56,584 nucleotides of DNA from a virus, in IMG/VR virus record IMGVR_UViG_3300040801_004012, positions 1-56,584 of that record. The stretch is one strand, 5' to 3'. The position numbers and the translations under genes are program-made. Positions within the stretch are counted from its first letter, which is position 1; the number at the start of each line of letters is the position of its first letter. A model generated the notes under the pieces. That model did no database searches. It worked only from the letters and a program-made list of their open reading frames with translations, and was not told the DNA's origin. Of the stretch, positions 29,201-36,899 are shown one piece after another.

Positions 29201-32200
29201 GCCATGTGAAAAATGGGGTTGGCTTCCGCGCTCGAGGAGAGGAGAATGCATGGCAATCACATGCGTCGATGTACTCCCCTCTTGCACGTCGCGCAATGAC
29301 CGTGGAAACACGCGGACAAAACTCGTGGGTGAACTTCGGTCCTCACGGAGAATACAACAGGACTGCAGGTCCGGCAGATACAATATATGCTGACCAGAAG
29401 ATCGGACTGCTTCCAAACTGGGTATCAGAATATGGACGAGATTCAGAAAGAGATCGACGAGATGACCCCCGATATAAAGCGGGCCTTCAAGGCGCAATCG
29501 ATCGCGACGGGGTTGTCTCCCTCAGCCACTTCAGCCACGGGCCAGTCGAAGCTACAGACCCGGGGAGAGCCGGCACTGGGCTCGACCGGAAAGTCTCTGG
29601 CCGGCGGCAGCTCAGCCAAGGCACGTGGTTTGGCATCACAAAGGCAGAGGCTGCGCCGTACAAGAAAGAGTCAGGACTAGGGAGTCACGAGACCGAGTTC
29701 GTTCTCCCGGCAACATCTCTCTATCCGGCCAACGCAGATCCAGAAGGTCTGTGGGTTCGCGGTGACATCGAGGCCACCAACAAGAACCTCAAGGAAGCCG
29801 GGTTCTCCGGATGGTGGGCTAACAACAAGGCGCTTGGCAAAGTAGCTTTTGTCTTCGAGCCAGTTTATGCGAACCGTGAAATCTCCGTTCAGGAGCCGGG
29901 CGCAGAGTATCAGCCAGAGCAGCCGAAGGCCCGCCTGTACCAGAAGATTGTAAGGCTCGTCGAAGAGGCCAACATCCCGGGGCTCAAGCCCTCCAAGCGT
30001 AATCCAGAAGGCGGCGTGCTGGGAAGCCAGTGGCTGAACTACCTGCGCGCGCGTGGCGTCAAGCAGGAAGAGTGGCAATGGACTGGTATGCGCGACCTGC
30101 TGAACGAGAACAGCAAGGTTAGATTTACTCGTCAAGAAATGCGACTTCTTGCTGAGAGCAAATCGGTTGGAATTAAGACCATCGTTGCCGGCAACCAAGG
30201 TCAGAAGGCTGCTCCTGTAAACATCGAGATGCCCGACGGGATGATGGGCCCGTCAGACATATTGAAGTCGGACGACGAGAGGGCTTTGGACGGCGTGACG
30301 ATGGACCTCCTTGATAGCCTGCGCAGCAAGTTCGATGACGAGTCACGAGAAATCATCAACGAAGAATTTGTCAATAATTTCAGTGATGATGGCGAGATGG
30401 ACGCGCCCAACGCTCTGCCTTACTGGGAGACATCCCCGGGCGTCAGGATCATAGGGTCTGTCAATGCCGGCCAGTATTCCGTGTGGACGAAAGTCGAAGA
30501 CAGTTCTGAGGGGTTTGTATGGGAGCTGCGGGAACGGGAGATATACGGAATCAGCGAGGCGGCAGTCGTCGCTAGGGCGCTTACATCTGCCGGAGAAGAC
30601 GCCCAGCAAGAGGAAGCTCAGTGGGGCGAATTCGTCGAAGATGGCGAGTTCTCTGAATACCACGAACTGAAAATTCAGCTGCAGGACACCGCAGAACTAT
30701 TCTCGTATACGGCGCACTTCAATGAGCCCAACCTCCTTGGATTTGTCCGAGCAGACATGCGGCAAGAAAAGGGCCGTATTGGGGAGACCTACTTCATTGA
30801 AGAGATTCAGTCTGACTGGCACCAGCAAGGAAGACAGCGTGGCTACAGGTCGGACGACGACTCCTATGAGGAGTCTCGGATTGCAGCAAAGACTGCAGTT
30901 ACATACCAACGTGCAGCACGAGAGCTGAAGCAGAGAAGCGTATCTAAGTTCCACGACAGCGTTATTGAGGCCGCGGCGCTTGAAAAGATCAAGCGAGGAG
31001 AGGACTCAGACAAGGCGCGCGAGGACGCCGCGTGGTCGGTAGACGCGCTGATTGATGACAGGACGTTCAACCTTATTGAGGTTGATGACTCTAGCCCAGA
31101 GGCCGCCGAGAAGTCTGCTCTCGAGGAGCTGGATAGGGTTGCCAAGGCTCTCGAGATCGAAGTCACGCCAGATCTGGTATTTGGTGCTAAGGCGGTAGCT
31201 CAGGATACGGCAGAGTGGAAGCGAGCCTACCGAGAGCGCATGGATGCGTCGGAAGCGTTTTCTCGTGTATCCAACATGCCTCCTGACGCTCCGTTCAAGG
31301 ACGACGCGTGGATGACTCTGCTCGCAAAGCGGGCGCTTATCGAGGCTGTAAACCGGGGCGCCAGCCGTGTCGCGTGGCCGACAGGCAAGCAGATAGAGAA
31401 GCGCTGGTCCAGCGAGTTTGCTGAGCTCTATGATCAGACCTACAACAAGAAGCTCCCGGGCGTCATTCGCCGTCTGATAGGGTCAGAGCCAAAGCTCGTG
31501 CGGAGGCAAGAGTACGGCCCGTCGTCCTTTGGCGCAAAAGCAGGCGACCTGATGGCCTACAACGCTGAGTCACACAACTGGCGCACCATGGATGATCTCA
31601 TGGATTTCAACGGCCGCACGTTCGATGCATCAAATAGGCAGGATGCTATGGACGCAGTGCGAGAGTGGGCCGGTAGCCAGATTAGCCGAAGCTCTCGAGA
31701 CGCGGAAGGATGGTCGATCGTTACTGTCGAGGAATTGATAGATCAGCATTACTCGACAGAGAAGTGGGAGGCTGACATAACGCCAGCAACTCGCACCATG
31801 ATTGAAGAGTCGGGCTATTCCGTGTTCCGAGAGGGTGGCACTACAGCTGCAGGTATGACCGTCGAGGCTGTCGAGAAGGCTATTGGCGGGGCTCAGCCCG
31901 GAGTCAAGGTCGTTCAGACGATGGAAGACCTTCCCTCTCATATTAAGCTCCAGATGAAGCGTCAGGGGGTCACTGGAATCCGCGGGTACTACAACCGTGA
32001 ATCCCAGCAGGTCGTTCTTGTCGCCAGTTCCTTGAAGAACGCCAAGGATGCTCAGGTTACTCTGGTCCACGAGACCATCGGTCACCGCGGAATTGAGAAC
32101 GTGTTCGGCGAAAGCCTGAACGAATTCTATGCGATGGTGCGACAGTCTCGAAACGTGGATCCGGTGATCCGCGAGGCGTATGACTTTGTTGATAGGGCAT

Positions 32201-35200
32201 ACCCGGACGCCAGCGATTTTGTGAAGGCGGCAGAAGTGGTTGCCAAAATCTCCGAGTCGAATCCGAAGCACGGTCTCGTTCAGCGAGTCATGCAGTGGAT
32301 GCGTCAGGCGCTGCGAAACCTTGGAATCACGATACCGTTTTCCAATAACGATATTGTTGAGGCGCTGCGTCGCGCGCGCACCTTCGAGCAAGGGTATGGC
32401 AATCCCGGTCCGGCCACCTTTTTCTCTGTGGCAAACAGAAGCCCTGAGATGCAGGATCAGGTCGCTCGACTGGAGCGCGGTGAGATCACGAACGAAGAGT
32501 ATGCCGAAGAGGTTAAGCGGATACTCCCGGTCACTCCCCTCGACTCCGTACCAAGTCCGGCGACTCAGGCAGACATGGAGCGCGCCCTGCACTCTAACAA
32601 GCTGCCGAAGATGACAGCAAACCCAGAGTCAATACCGGACGGCACTCTTGTAGGTGCTCGACTCGACATCCCAGCTTACGACGATCACGGGGTGTGGGTT
32701 GTGACGCTGCACGATGGAGACGGAACGAAGACGGGCAAGCCGATCGCATATACGCCGACGGCAGTGCTGACCAACGTCGAGTTCACCACATCGCCGAAGG
32801 CTGCTCTTAACATTGCGAAGGGCAAGCCGAAGGCGACCATCGCGCGCATGCACGGAACGTACAAGGCTGCGCCGGTAGAGAACGCAAGGCGCCGGGCTCA
32901 GCTCGCCATGAAGAACCCTGCTTGGGTTCAGGTTGGAATGAACCCGGAGCGTCACAGCTTCTTCTACGACAAGGCCGACAATCGTCCGGTCGTGAGTGCC
33001 GAAGAGGTCATACAAGTTGGCGCTCTGGTTATGGCAAAGAATCCGGTGTACGGCGATCCAATGGATGAGCAGTTCAGGGTTCCAAAGTCTGACGTGTTCT
33101 TCAGCGCACAGGGGCCCGCATCCGCCGGCATTGATATCGAAGACGAAAGTTGGAAGGACGCCGCGATACGAAAAATGCAGGACAAGTTCCGGCGCCTGAA
33201 GATCGTGCAGGATTCCATCAAAGAACAGGGTGGCGTTGTTGACGAGAGCAACGACGCGTACCTCGCTGAAGAGCTGTTCCATGGCAAGGCCGAGAATGAC
33301 CTGCGCATCATGCGCGATAAGCACGTCGATCCGATGACCAAAAAGATGGCCGAGTACGGCATCAGTCAGGAGATGCTCGACGACTACCTGTATGCCATGC
33401 ACGCTCCTGAGCGCAACGCGCACATCGCGTCTATCAACGACCGTCTTCCCGACGGCGGTTCAGGCATGACGGATATCGAGGCTGGCAAGATACTGGCCAA
33501 GTTCCGTCAGGACGGCAGGCTGCAGCAGCTGGAAGAGGTTGCGAGCTTCGTGTACACGATGTTGCAGACCCAGAGGGATATGATCCGCAACGGTCAGCTG
33601 GAAGACGACGGCACTGTGTCTGCGTGGGAAGGCAAGTACGCCCACTACGTTCCGCTCAAGGGCTGGGCTGATGACACTAAGGATCAGGGTCGCCCCGGGA
33701 CAGGGCAAGGCTTTAGCATCCGCGGAAAAGAGTCGCGGCGCAGCGCCGGCCGCCGGTCTCTGGCCGCCAGCCCCAGCAGCTTCGCCATCACTGATCTCAC
33801 CGAGAAGATCATCCGCGTTCGGAAGAACGAGGTAGCTCTGACAATGCTGAAGCTGATCGAGGACAATCCTGACCCGGATCTGTGGGAGGTGTTCACACAA
33901 GAGAACCCGGACAAGAAAGAGGTGTTTGATTCTCGCACTGGCAAGGTAGAGATCAGACCTGTTCCCATGGACAACAACCCCGACTACTTCCAAGCGAAGC
34001 GTGACGGGAAAGCTGTGTACATGAAGATCAAGGATGAGAAGCTGATGCGGGCCATGAAGAACCTTGGCCCAGAAAGCATTGGCCCGGTCCTTAGAGCAAC
34101 CGCCGCATACAACCGGTTCCTGTCTTCGGTCAACACGAGCTACTCTCCTGAGTTCATGATCTCCAACATGCTGCGCGATGTGCAGACGGCGATCCTGAAC
34201 CTGCAGGCCGAGAAGTCTCTTGGCGACAAGGGTAAGCTGGACGGCAACGAGATCACTGCCGCCACGCTGAGAGACCTGCCCAACGCAATGCGCGGAATCT
34301 ATGCCAGCCTTCGTGGTAGCACTGCGAAAGGCAAGGGCGCCAAGGAGATGCAGAAGTGGTTTGAAGAGTTCCGCGCTGCAGGTGCAAAGACTGGCTACTT
34401 CGACATGAAAGATATCGACGGTCAGGCTGCTCACATTGAGAAGCTGGTTCGAATGGCCGACGGATCGGTGGGTGGTGCGGTTGAAGCGAGATGGGAAGAC
34501 ACCAAGCAGCTGGTCGAGGACATGAACCAGTCGGTGGAAAACGCAATCCGCCTGTCAGCATACGTGCAAGCTCGTCGAGCTGGGGTCAGCGAGAAGAAGG
34601 CTGCGTCGCTGGTCAAGAACATGACCGTGAACTTCAACCGCCGCGGCGAAGTGGGCACGCTGTTGAACTCGCTGTTCATGTTTTCGAACGCCAGTATTCA
34701 GGGCGTCTCAAACTTCGTCAGGACGATGGGCACGCTGAAGGGTGACGGCAAGCTGAATTACAGAAACCTGAACAACTCCCAGAAGATTGCCGTTGGTCTG
34801 GTCGCAGGAGCATACGCTCTGGCTATGGCCAACCGACTGCTTAGCGGCGAGGATGATGATGGCGAGAAGTGGTTCGACAAGGTTCCTGCCTACGAGCGAG
34901 AACGAAACATCATCATCATGAAGGCGCTATTCGGCGGACCTGATGACGGTAGCTACTGGAAGATCCCTCTGCCATACGGATATAACGTGTTCAGCGTCAT
35001 TGGGAACTCGCTCGAGGGCGCCGTAAGTGGAGCTCGACCGGTTGGCAGTCAGGTTGCGGAGACGGTACTGGCGATCGTTGGATCGTTCTCGCCCATCGGC
35101 TTCACTCAGGGCAGCACGGTCGAAAACACCATGATGAAGAACGCCACGCCCACGGCACTGAAGCCTCTGGTTGACCTCACAATGAACGAGAACTTCATGG

Positions 35201-35826
35201 GCAGCACGATCTACTCAGAGAACTTCCCGGGCGCAGTGCCAACCCCAGAGAGCCACATGGGCCGCCGCAGCACGCCGGCGCCTTACGGAATGCTGGCCAA
35301 GTGGGCCAACGAGTTCACTGGAGGATCGGAGTACCGGTCAGGCGCTATCGACGTGAACCCGGACAAGCTCGCCTACATGGTCGATTTCACTCTCGGATCC
35401 GCCGGCGTGTTCGCTCTCGACAAGGTTCCGGAGACCGTGATGGATGCGATCACCGGCACCGAGCGGCCTGCATCTCAGATTCCGTTTGTTCGCAGGGTGA
35501 CGGGTCAGGTCCGCGGGTATGGCGACACGGACAATTACTACAAGCGTCGTGATGAGGTTCGTCAGATAGTCGAGGAGATGAAGAGCATCCGAGACCCGGA
35601 TGAGCGCGCTGATTTTATGCGCAAGTTCGGTGACAAGTCTCGGCTTGGCGGTATTCTGAAAGCCACTGACAGGCAGCTCAAGATCCAGAGGCAGATCCGC
35701 GATAGGATCTATGCGGATGATTCACTGGGTCGTGCTGAGAAGAAAGCCAAGCTGAAGGAGGTCGAAGACAAGATGGAAACTATCGTCGATAGATTCCACG
35801 CCAAATACTTCGAAGCGGATAAGTGA
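23284..35826 (+). CDS. Giant polyvalent virion protein (4180 residues)
   Basis: One unbroken frame of 12.5 kb. It starts with two SYFDQF motifs (about 3-8 and 26-31), then a hydrophobic/Ala-rich region and a Glu/Gln/Ala coiled coil (about 350-480). Segments recognised by eye: ParB-like with IIDGHHQWLAAREAG (about 700-775); an RYWYEKSS / GATIDIWMMRAGAYD module (about 900-1115); a JAMM/RadC-like site HNHPSG-x3-PSDAD (about 1594-1606); a VHDYFGHVKNGVGFRARGEE module (about 1800-2045); an ADP-ribosyltransferase-like LSHFS ... GTGLDR (about 2080-2200); FIEEIQSDWH (about 2505); a zincin HETIGH (2929-2934); long helical C-terminal modules with a hydrophobic helix near 3835-3853. This is the architecture of phage 'polyvalent' proteins, probably ejected into the host. 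Individual domain calls are inference. Confidence 0.88.
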   Translation: MASYFDQFRPEADSDETVTGSQQSGSYFDQFKSAEAAPDPENDSGILSDAAMGFGRGANQLLSGVGTLYGLVTGDYDNFAKRQGDSGVEYFNDRMSDDYEAAAQRRSKAIEEADGELEKAGAFLWETVRDPTLLTTTLTEQIPMLLAPGGVGMAGARAGAAGARALGQSAAAAAKTGGKVGTGAGVAAGGALNSADAVDTARTELLKLPPEVWMKNPDYAAMVNDNVDPEIAKNQIAQEISRDTAATSFLLSLATQKLVPGGRTFERGAAGEATELTGNAVTRAIKGGAGESLQEGLEESVASQLPANIGIKRVDETQSLTEGLGESFAAGALVSGPIGAITGATSKAQDEAINDITDEEAAAEVRALQEEARAKATREDVAASQAALEVEQAGGDALDATVAAQAAYNAEAEARQIEEREQAAAEAEIERLRTLGSGEQLQTNMDPELDQEAQAAREDTPLQQSIDRARARGDEQSTIRLENARRMFETADRFEREGRVQQAENFRARAQKIVSDVDGSTGVVPRVAQGELQVAEQVTPTAAPEREPVTIDQRQPALPQTTAPGQAAINVPPTPEQQQQRDDARRADEVAREGVIPRGEPGRMQAPIVEEGEVITDRDFPPVATEAEEITDANYTIPQDSGRDLPSGPSPVGADRANTGAATDVEPGYERFNEPTLGIPRQQMPQIKSGDRSALVQFLEARGVGNLRETLPAADLLPTQTNYSPEKVAAQRENKSSRAVIVSREGRIIDGHHQWLAAREAGEDIDVIRLDTTAEDALSLALDFPSSTTESAGTDLAPDAESTENTGNVTENDGNDAVEEGGASYSRANDEAGGYKIRKEKTGSIAIMGDPEEIRSKLPDYLKGRKISGGLAFTAANAPAAMNALSGTGRTQGRAGEVRRHEIRNGKYVGASEAYNTPGKIRKLRKWLRTMAEEGERGRYWYEKSSRGILEFVGGDVREAKKLLALMSIYSPQATVAANTNFALRAYAQHRAGQPISIKQASMDKKANEAMADPEGFVARWKGEKTGNFYHNLLAEIDSSIEQGATIDIWMMRAGAYDGKDAPTAAQYAFMEVEVNRIAQDLGWPPHQAQAAIWTGMKARWENAGVKTDTEFASEKKGYIEFRKDGEVVPKGTKKAERVVLDKGKHFQNWREHAEKHDPTAEDTSVAAFDFADAVRNHMGIVSWEPIPGGDSVLQDLNEDQQAEFASEIYDALTDDAGVDMLARELGLLVDDGIFGAGAWEGESNVSRQQNVVMAPEKGSTLEIAPDQRALVETYAASLGLLMKQDSVGYHRPSYRSTKKDSNAIEFRAGRPLTKEEMLSLEAALSEEMANSPALVVSAEGVRVINFSGDNNAFADAAVRAYNNSSAPDAPATRFATDGDLVSNDWSTDTDGQGYESVIREAGRPDILEWIRDVLEPRVQPVIQRYEQIAEGQQDSVQERAPQYQSEVEGAYGAESEERPGTRPEQRSAGRSALRDLLRRFNATVERSGGDTAQDGPGAELLASRLSANFVASKPNRLIGETVNGPKDLAALAQVYRDPRFETLRLVFTSGDTAVGETAFSSRMPGSVEFHGGFDWEGMKSRMQALGADGFYLLHNHPSGNSSPSDADVKFTQKAADKIPGFRGHVVIDFNEYSTIDADGSQNTISEDMDAEDFYANPEMESDLLGHKISGLPALRAYAKAFADPDRAVFIITNSRNEVQIATSISPDTLAALESPGISQARVSAMLRAMLREAGAGGLAFMVMPENGVNDNLLSDTHPIRRIVTDIVDGSGSYSLAADGPLARIDRLFSRNATVAEGDMDRLIGLPDTVDVDGRAVPFKNFAPAVDAARKYMESKGMEYNELERYVPLNRSLAPKIASAFDAMEHRPNDPEVKAAYDAMIEETMDQYRAILDTGLSVHFIKGDDPYGNPRNAVLDVIENNQFFVFPTSDGFGTDEDFDASENPLLRETEFKTEDGDTMLANDVFRVVHDYFGHVKNGVGFRARGEENAWQSHASMYSPLARRAMTVETRGQNSWVNFGPHGEYNRTAGPADTIYADQKIGLLPNWVSEYGRDSERDRRDDPRYKAGLQGAIDRDGVVSLSHFSHGPVEATDPGRAGTGLDRKVSGRRQLSQGTWFGITKAEAAPYKKESGLGSHETEFVLPATSLYPANADPEGLWVRGDIEATNKNLKEAGFSGWWANNKALGKVAFVFEPVYANREISVQEPGAEYQPEQPKARLYQKIVRLVEEANIPGLKPSKRNPEGGVLGSQWLNYLRARGVKQEEWQWTGMRDLLNENSKVRFTRQEMRLLAESKSVGIKTIVAGNQGQKAAPVNIEMPDGMMGPSDILKSDDERALDGVTMDLLDSLRSKFDDESREIINEEFVNNFSDDGEMDAPNALPYWETSPGVRIIGSVNAGQYSVWTKVEDSSEGFVWELREREIYGISEAAVVARALTSAGEDAQQEEAQWGEFVEDGEFSEYHELKIQLQDTAELFSYTAHFNEPNLLGFVRADMRQEKGRIGETYFIEEIQSDWHQQGRQRGYRSDDDSYEESRIAAKTAVTYQRAARELKQRSVSKFHDSVIEAAALEKIKRGEDSDKAREDAAWSVDALIDDRTFNLIEVDDSSPEAAEKSALEELDRVAKALEIEVTPDLVFGAKAVAQDTAEWKRAYRERMDASEAFSRVSNMPPDAPFKDDAWMTLLAKRALIEAVNRGASRVAWPTGKQIEKRWSSEFAELYDQTYNKKLPGVIRRLIGSEPKLVRRQEYGPSSFGAKAGDLMAYNAESHNWRTMDDLMDFNGRTFDASNRQDAMDAVREWAGSQISRSSRDAEGWSIVTVEELIDQHYSTEKWEADITPATRTMIEESGYSVFREGGTTAAGMTVEAVEKAIGGAQPGVKVVQTMEDLPSHIKLQMKRQGVTGIRGYYNRESQQVVLVASSLKNAKDAQVTLVHETIGHRGIENVFGESLNEFYAMVRQSRNVDPVIREAYDFVDRAYPDASDFVKAAEVVAKISESNPKHGLVQRVMQWMRQALRNLGITIPFSNNDIVEALRRARTFEQGYGNPGPATFFSVANRSPEMQDQVARLERGEITNEEYAEEVKRILPVTPLDSVPSPATQADMERALHSNKLPKMTANPESIPDGTLVGARLDIPAYDDHGVWVVTLHDGDGTKTGKPIAYTPTAVLTNVEFTTSPKAALNIAKGKPKATIARMHGTYKAAPVENARRRAQLAMKNPAWVQVGMNPERHSFFYDKADNRPVVSAEEVIQVGALVMAKNPVYGDPMDEQFRVPKSDVFFSAQGPASAGIDIEDESWKDAAIRKMQDKFRRLKIVQDSIKEQGGVVDESNDAYLAEELFHGKAENDLRIMRDKHVDPMTKKMAEYGISQEMLDDYLYAMHAPERNAHIASINDRLPDGGSGMTDIEAGKILAKFRQDGRLQQLEEVASFVYTMLQTQRDMIRNGQLEDDGTVSAWEGKYAHYVPLKGWADDTKDQGRPGTGQGFSIRGKESRRSAGRRSLAASPSSFAITDLTEKIIRVRKNEVALTMLKLIEDNPDPDLWEVFTQENPDKKEVFDSRTGKVEIRPVPMDNNPDYFQAKRDGKAVYMKIKDEKLMRAMKNLGPESIGPVLRATAAYNRFLSSVNTSYSPEFMISNMLRDVQTAILNLQAEKSLGDKGKLDGNEITAATLRDLPNAMRGIYASLRGSTAKGKGAKEMQKWFEEFRAAGAKTGYFDMKDIDGQAAHIEKLVRMADGSVGGAVEARWEDTKQLVEDMNQSVENAIRLSAYVQARRAGVSEKKAASLVKNMTVNFNRRGEVGTLLNSLFMFSNASIQGVSNFVRTMGTLKGDGKLNYRNLNNSQKIAVGLVAGAYALAMANRLLSGEDDDGEKWFDKVPAYERERNIIIMKALFGGPDDGSYWKIPLPYGYNVFSVIGNSLEGAVSGARPVGSQVAETVLAIVGSFSPIGFTQGSTVENTMMKNATPTALKPLVDLTMNENFMGSTIYSENFPGAVPTPESHMGRRSTPAPYGMLAKWANEFTGGSEYRSGAIDVNPDKLAYMVDFTLGSAGVFALDKVPETVMDAITGTERPASQIPFVRRVTGQVRGYGDTDNYYKRRDEVRQIVEEMKSIRDPDERADFMRKFGDKSRLGGILKATDRQLKIQRQIRDRIYADDSLGRAEKKAKLKEVEDKMETIVDRFHAKYFEADK

Positions 35827-35965
35827 GGTCGAGTGTCAGCGCGGCGAATGACGCCAGCGTGATCGGTATCAAGCAAAGGGCCCCAGCTATCTGAATCAGC
35901 TGGAGCCCTGTGATAGCGCCCAAGAACAGCAGGGCGATTGAGGCTACGAATGTGCGTTCGACCAT
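35780..35965 (-). CDS. Small two-helix membrane protein
   Basis: A 61-residue leftward frame with two hydrophobic helices (about 6-27 and 29-45) and a basic end (SIWRGIYRR). The composition looks real, but the ribosome site is weak (GGGG only 3 bases before the ATG). The frame runs across a terminator-like hairpin (35878-35908) and over the end of the giant gene. It may be the last gene of the leftward block or a chance frame. Confidence 0.45.
   Translation of the reverse strand: MVERTFVASIALLFLGAITGLQLIQIAGALCLIPITLASFAALTLDLTYPLRSIWRGIYRR
35878..35908. terminator. Bidirectional terminator-like hairpin between convergent blocks
   Basis: GGGC-C-CCAGCT (35878-35888) pairs with AGCTGG-A-GCCC (35898-35908): ten pairs around one mismatch and a 9-base loop. 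On the minus strand the stem is followed by TTTGCTT. It lies 52 bases after the stop of the giant gene and before the leftward genes, the right place for a shared terminator, though it also lies inside a possible 61-codon leftward gene. Confidence 0.5.
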
Positions 35966-35994
35966 GCCCCATGATCAGGGGCAGGGCCATGGGT

Positions 35995-36429
35995 TTAACA
36001 GCCAGCCATCTCGATCATCTTCTGGCTGAACCTCATCTCGATCTCTGCGTGCTCCAGAGTGTGGTGAGCATGTGGCACCTTGTGCCCTATCTTGCGAAGC
36101 CTGCGCGCTCTGACGACCCACACGTAGTGGCTCAGCATGTGTGCCACATCGAAGTACCCCTTCTCCACGTTGACGGTCCACCTGCCCCATGATGACACTG
36201 GCCATGTATTGCAAATGCCGGTGGCCTCCTTGAAGCTGATCGGCGATGACCAGATGCCGGGGTAGTAGCGTAGCGCCCACTCGATGAACTCGCGCGCGAT
36301 CTTTGGGTCCGCGTGGCTCTCAGGCTGGCCCCTGAACGGAGCGCTGTAAATGTTGGTCGGGATGCCGGCCTCTTTCCAAGCCGCGTTTACCTGATCGTAA
36401 ACTGCTAACGCTTCTGCTGATACTTTCAT
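35995..36429 (-). CDS. Hypothetical protein, His-rich C-terminus
   Basis: A 144-residue leftward protein with AAGGAGAGAGAGC just before the ATG, a ribosome site shared almost letter for letter with the gene at 37862-38413. It is soluble, Trp/Tyr-rich in the middle (ALRYYPGIWSSP, SSWGRWTVN), with a late His cluster (GHKVPHAHHTLEHAEIE) that could bind metal. No family recognised. It is probably transcribed from the hub around 36680-36710 together with the gene before it. Confidence 0.72.
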   Translation of the reverse strand: MKVSAEALAVYDQVNAAWKEAGIPTNIYSAPFRGQPESHADPKIAREFIEWALRYYPGIWSSPISFKEATGICNTWPVSSWGRWTVNVEKGYFDVAHMLSHYVWVVRARRLRKIGHKVPHAHHTLEHAEIEMRFSQKMIEMAGC

Positions 36430-36440
36430 GCTCTCTCTCC

Positions 36441-36647
36441 TTATGCGAACTTGAGGTTCTGGGCTACGCCAACCTGAGGGTGGCCCTGTCCTAACCGGAC
36501 GTCGATCGCGATCTCTTCCTTGACATCTTGGGTGTCGGGGCCTGAGACAATGATGATGTCGCGCGGCTGGCAGTAGCTGCTATACACCATCTCTTTAGTG
36601 TCTCGGAATATTACTTCTCCAAATGAGGTTTCGATAGACTGGTTCAT
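36441..36647 (-). CDS. Small hypothetical protein
   Basis: A 68-residue beta-looking protein from an ATG preceded by AAAGGAG. A longer frame upstream would run back through the promoter region and is rejected. It is the first gene after the leftward promoter candidate at 36686-36710. No family recognised. Confidence 0.65.
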   Translation of the reverse strand: MNQSIETSFGEVIFRDTKEMVYSSYCQPRDIIIVSGPDTQDVKEEIAIDVRLGQGHPQVGVAQNLKFA

Positions 36648-36666
36648 GCGTTGCTCCTTTAAGGTT

Positions 36667-36710
36667 GTGCCCAATGCACGAACACATAATAGCAAACGCA
36701 ATATCGTCAA
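36667..36710 (-). promoter_or_regulatory. Candidate leftward promoter with 5' stem-loop (weak member of the early family)
   Basis: Read leftward, TATTAT (36686-36691) would be a -10 box. TTGACG (36705-36710) is 13 bases upstream, too short for an ideal -35, and the 17-base position has only CAAGTT. Six bases after the -10 comes a small hairpin GTGC-ATTGG-GCAC (36667-36679), the same spacing of promoter and hairpin seen at 41453, 51417 and 52044. It would drive the genes at 36441-36647 and 35995-36429. Confidence 0.4.
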
Positions 36711-36753
36711 CTTGGAAAAAGTGGCGGAAAAGAGCACTCCGCATTGCGCAGAG

Positions 36754-36866
36754 TCTATAAAAATAGGGGTGAAAAAAAATGAAAATATTTCTTGACACCG
36801 AAAAATATAGGCTCAAACGATGCACCTTAGGAGTCCAACGCAGCGAATGAGCCTATAAAAATAGGC
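36754..36866. repeat. Operator-like repeats CTATAAAAATAGG
   Basis: TCTATAAAAATAGGGG (36754-36769) and GCCTATAAAAATAGGC (36851-36866) share a 13-base core. The second is a perfect inverted repeat (6-bp arms, AAAA centre). A half site in inverse orientation, TATAGGCTC, lies at 36806-36814. Three related sites in 113 A+T-rich bases suggest binding of a dimeric regulator over the nearby promoters. Confidence 0.5.
36792..36821 (+). promoter_or_regulatory. Candidate rightward promoter with operator-like repeat
   Basis: A perfect TTGACA (36792-36797) is followed at 18 bases by a weak -10 AACGAT (36816-36821). The DNA upstream is very A+T-rich, as for an UP element. Inside the spacer is TATAGGCTC (36806-36814), an exact inverted copy of GAGCCTATA at 36849-36857. 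No gene follows; transcription would meet the terminator at 36860-36890 after about 65 bases. Confidence 0.35.
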
Positions 36867-36890
36867 GTCGGGTGAGGCGCCTATTGTTTT
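36860..36890. terminator. Bidirectional terminator after dut
   Basis: AATAGGCG (36860-36867) pairs with CGCCTATT (36878-36885), 8 bp with a 10-base loop. On the minus strand it is followed by TTTTTATA and lies 10 bases after the dut stop, so it should end the leftward recT-dut transcript. On the plus strand it is followed by GTTTT. Its left arm also belongs to the palindrome GCCTAT-AAAA-ATAGGC, so the two structures exclude each other. Confidence 0.7.
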
Positions 36891-36899
36891 ATCTTATTG

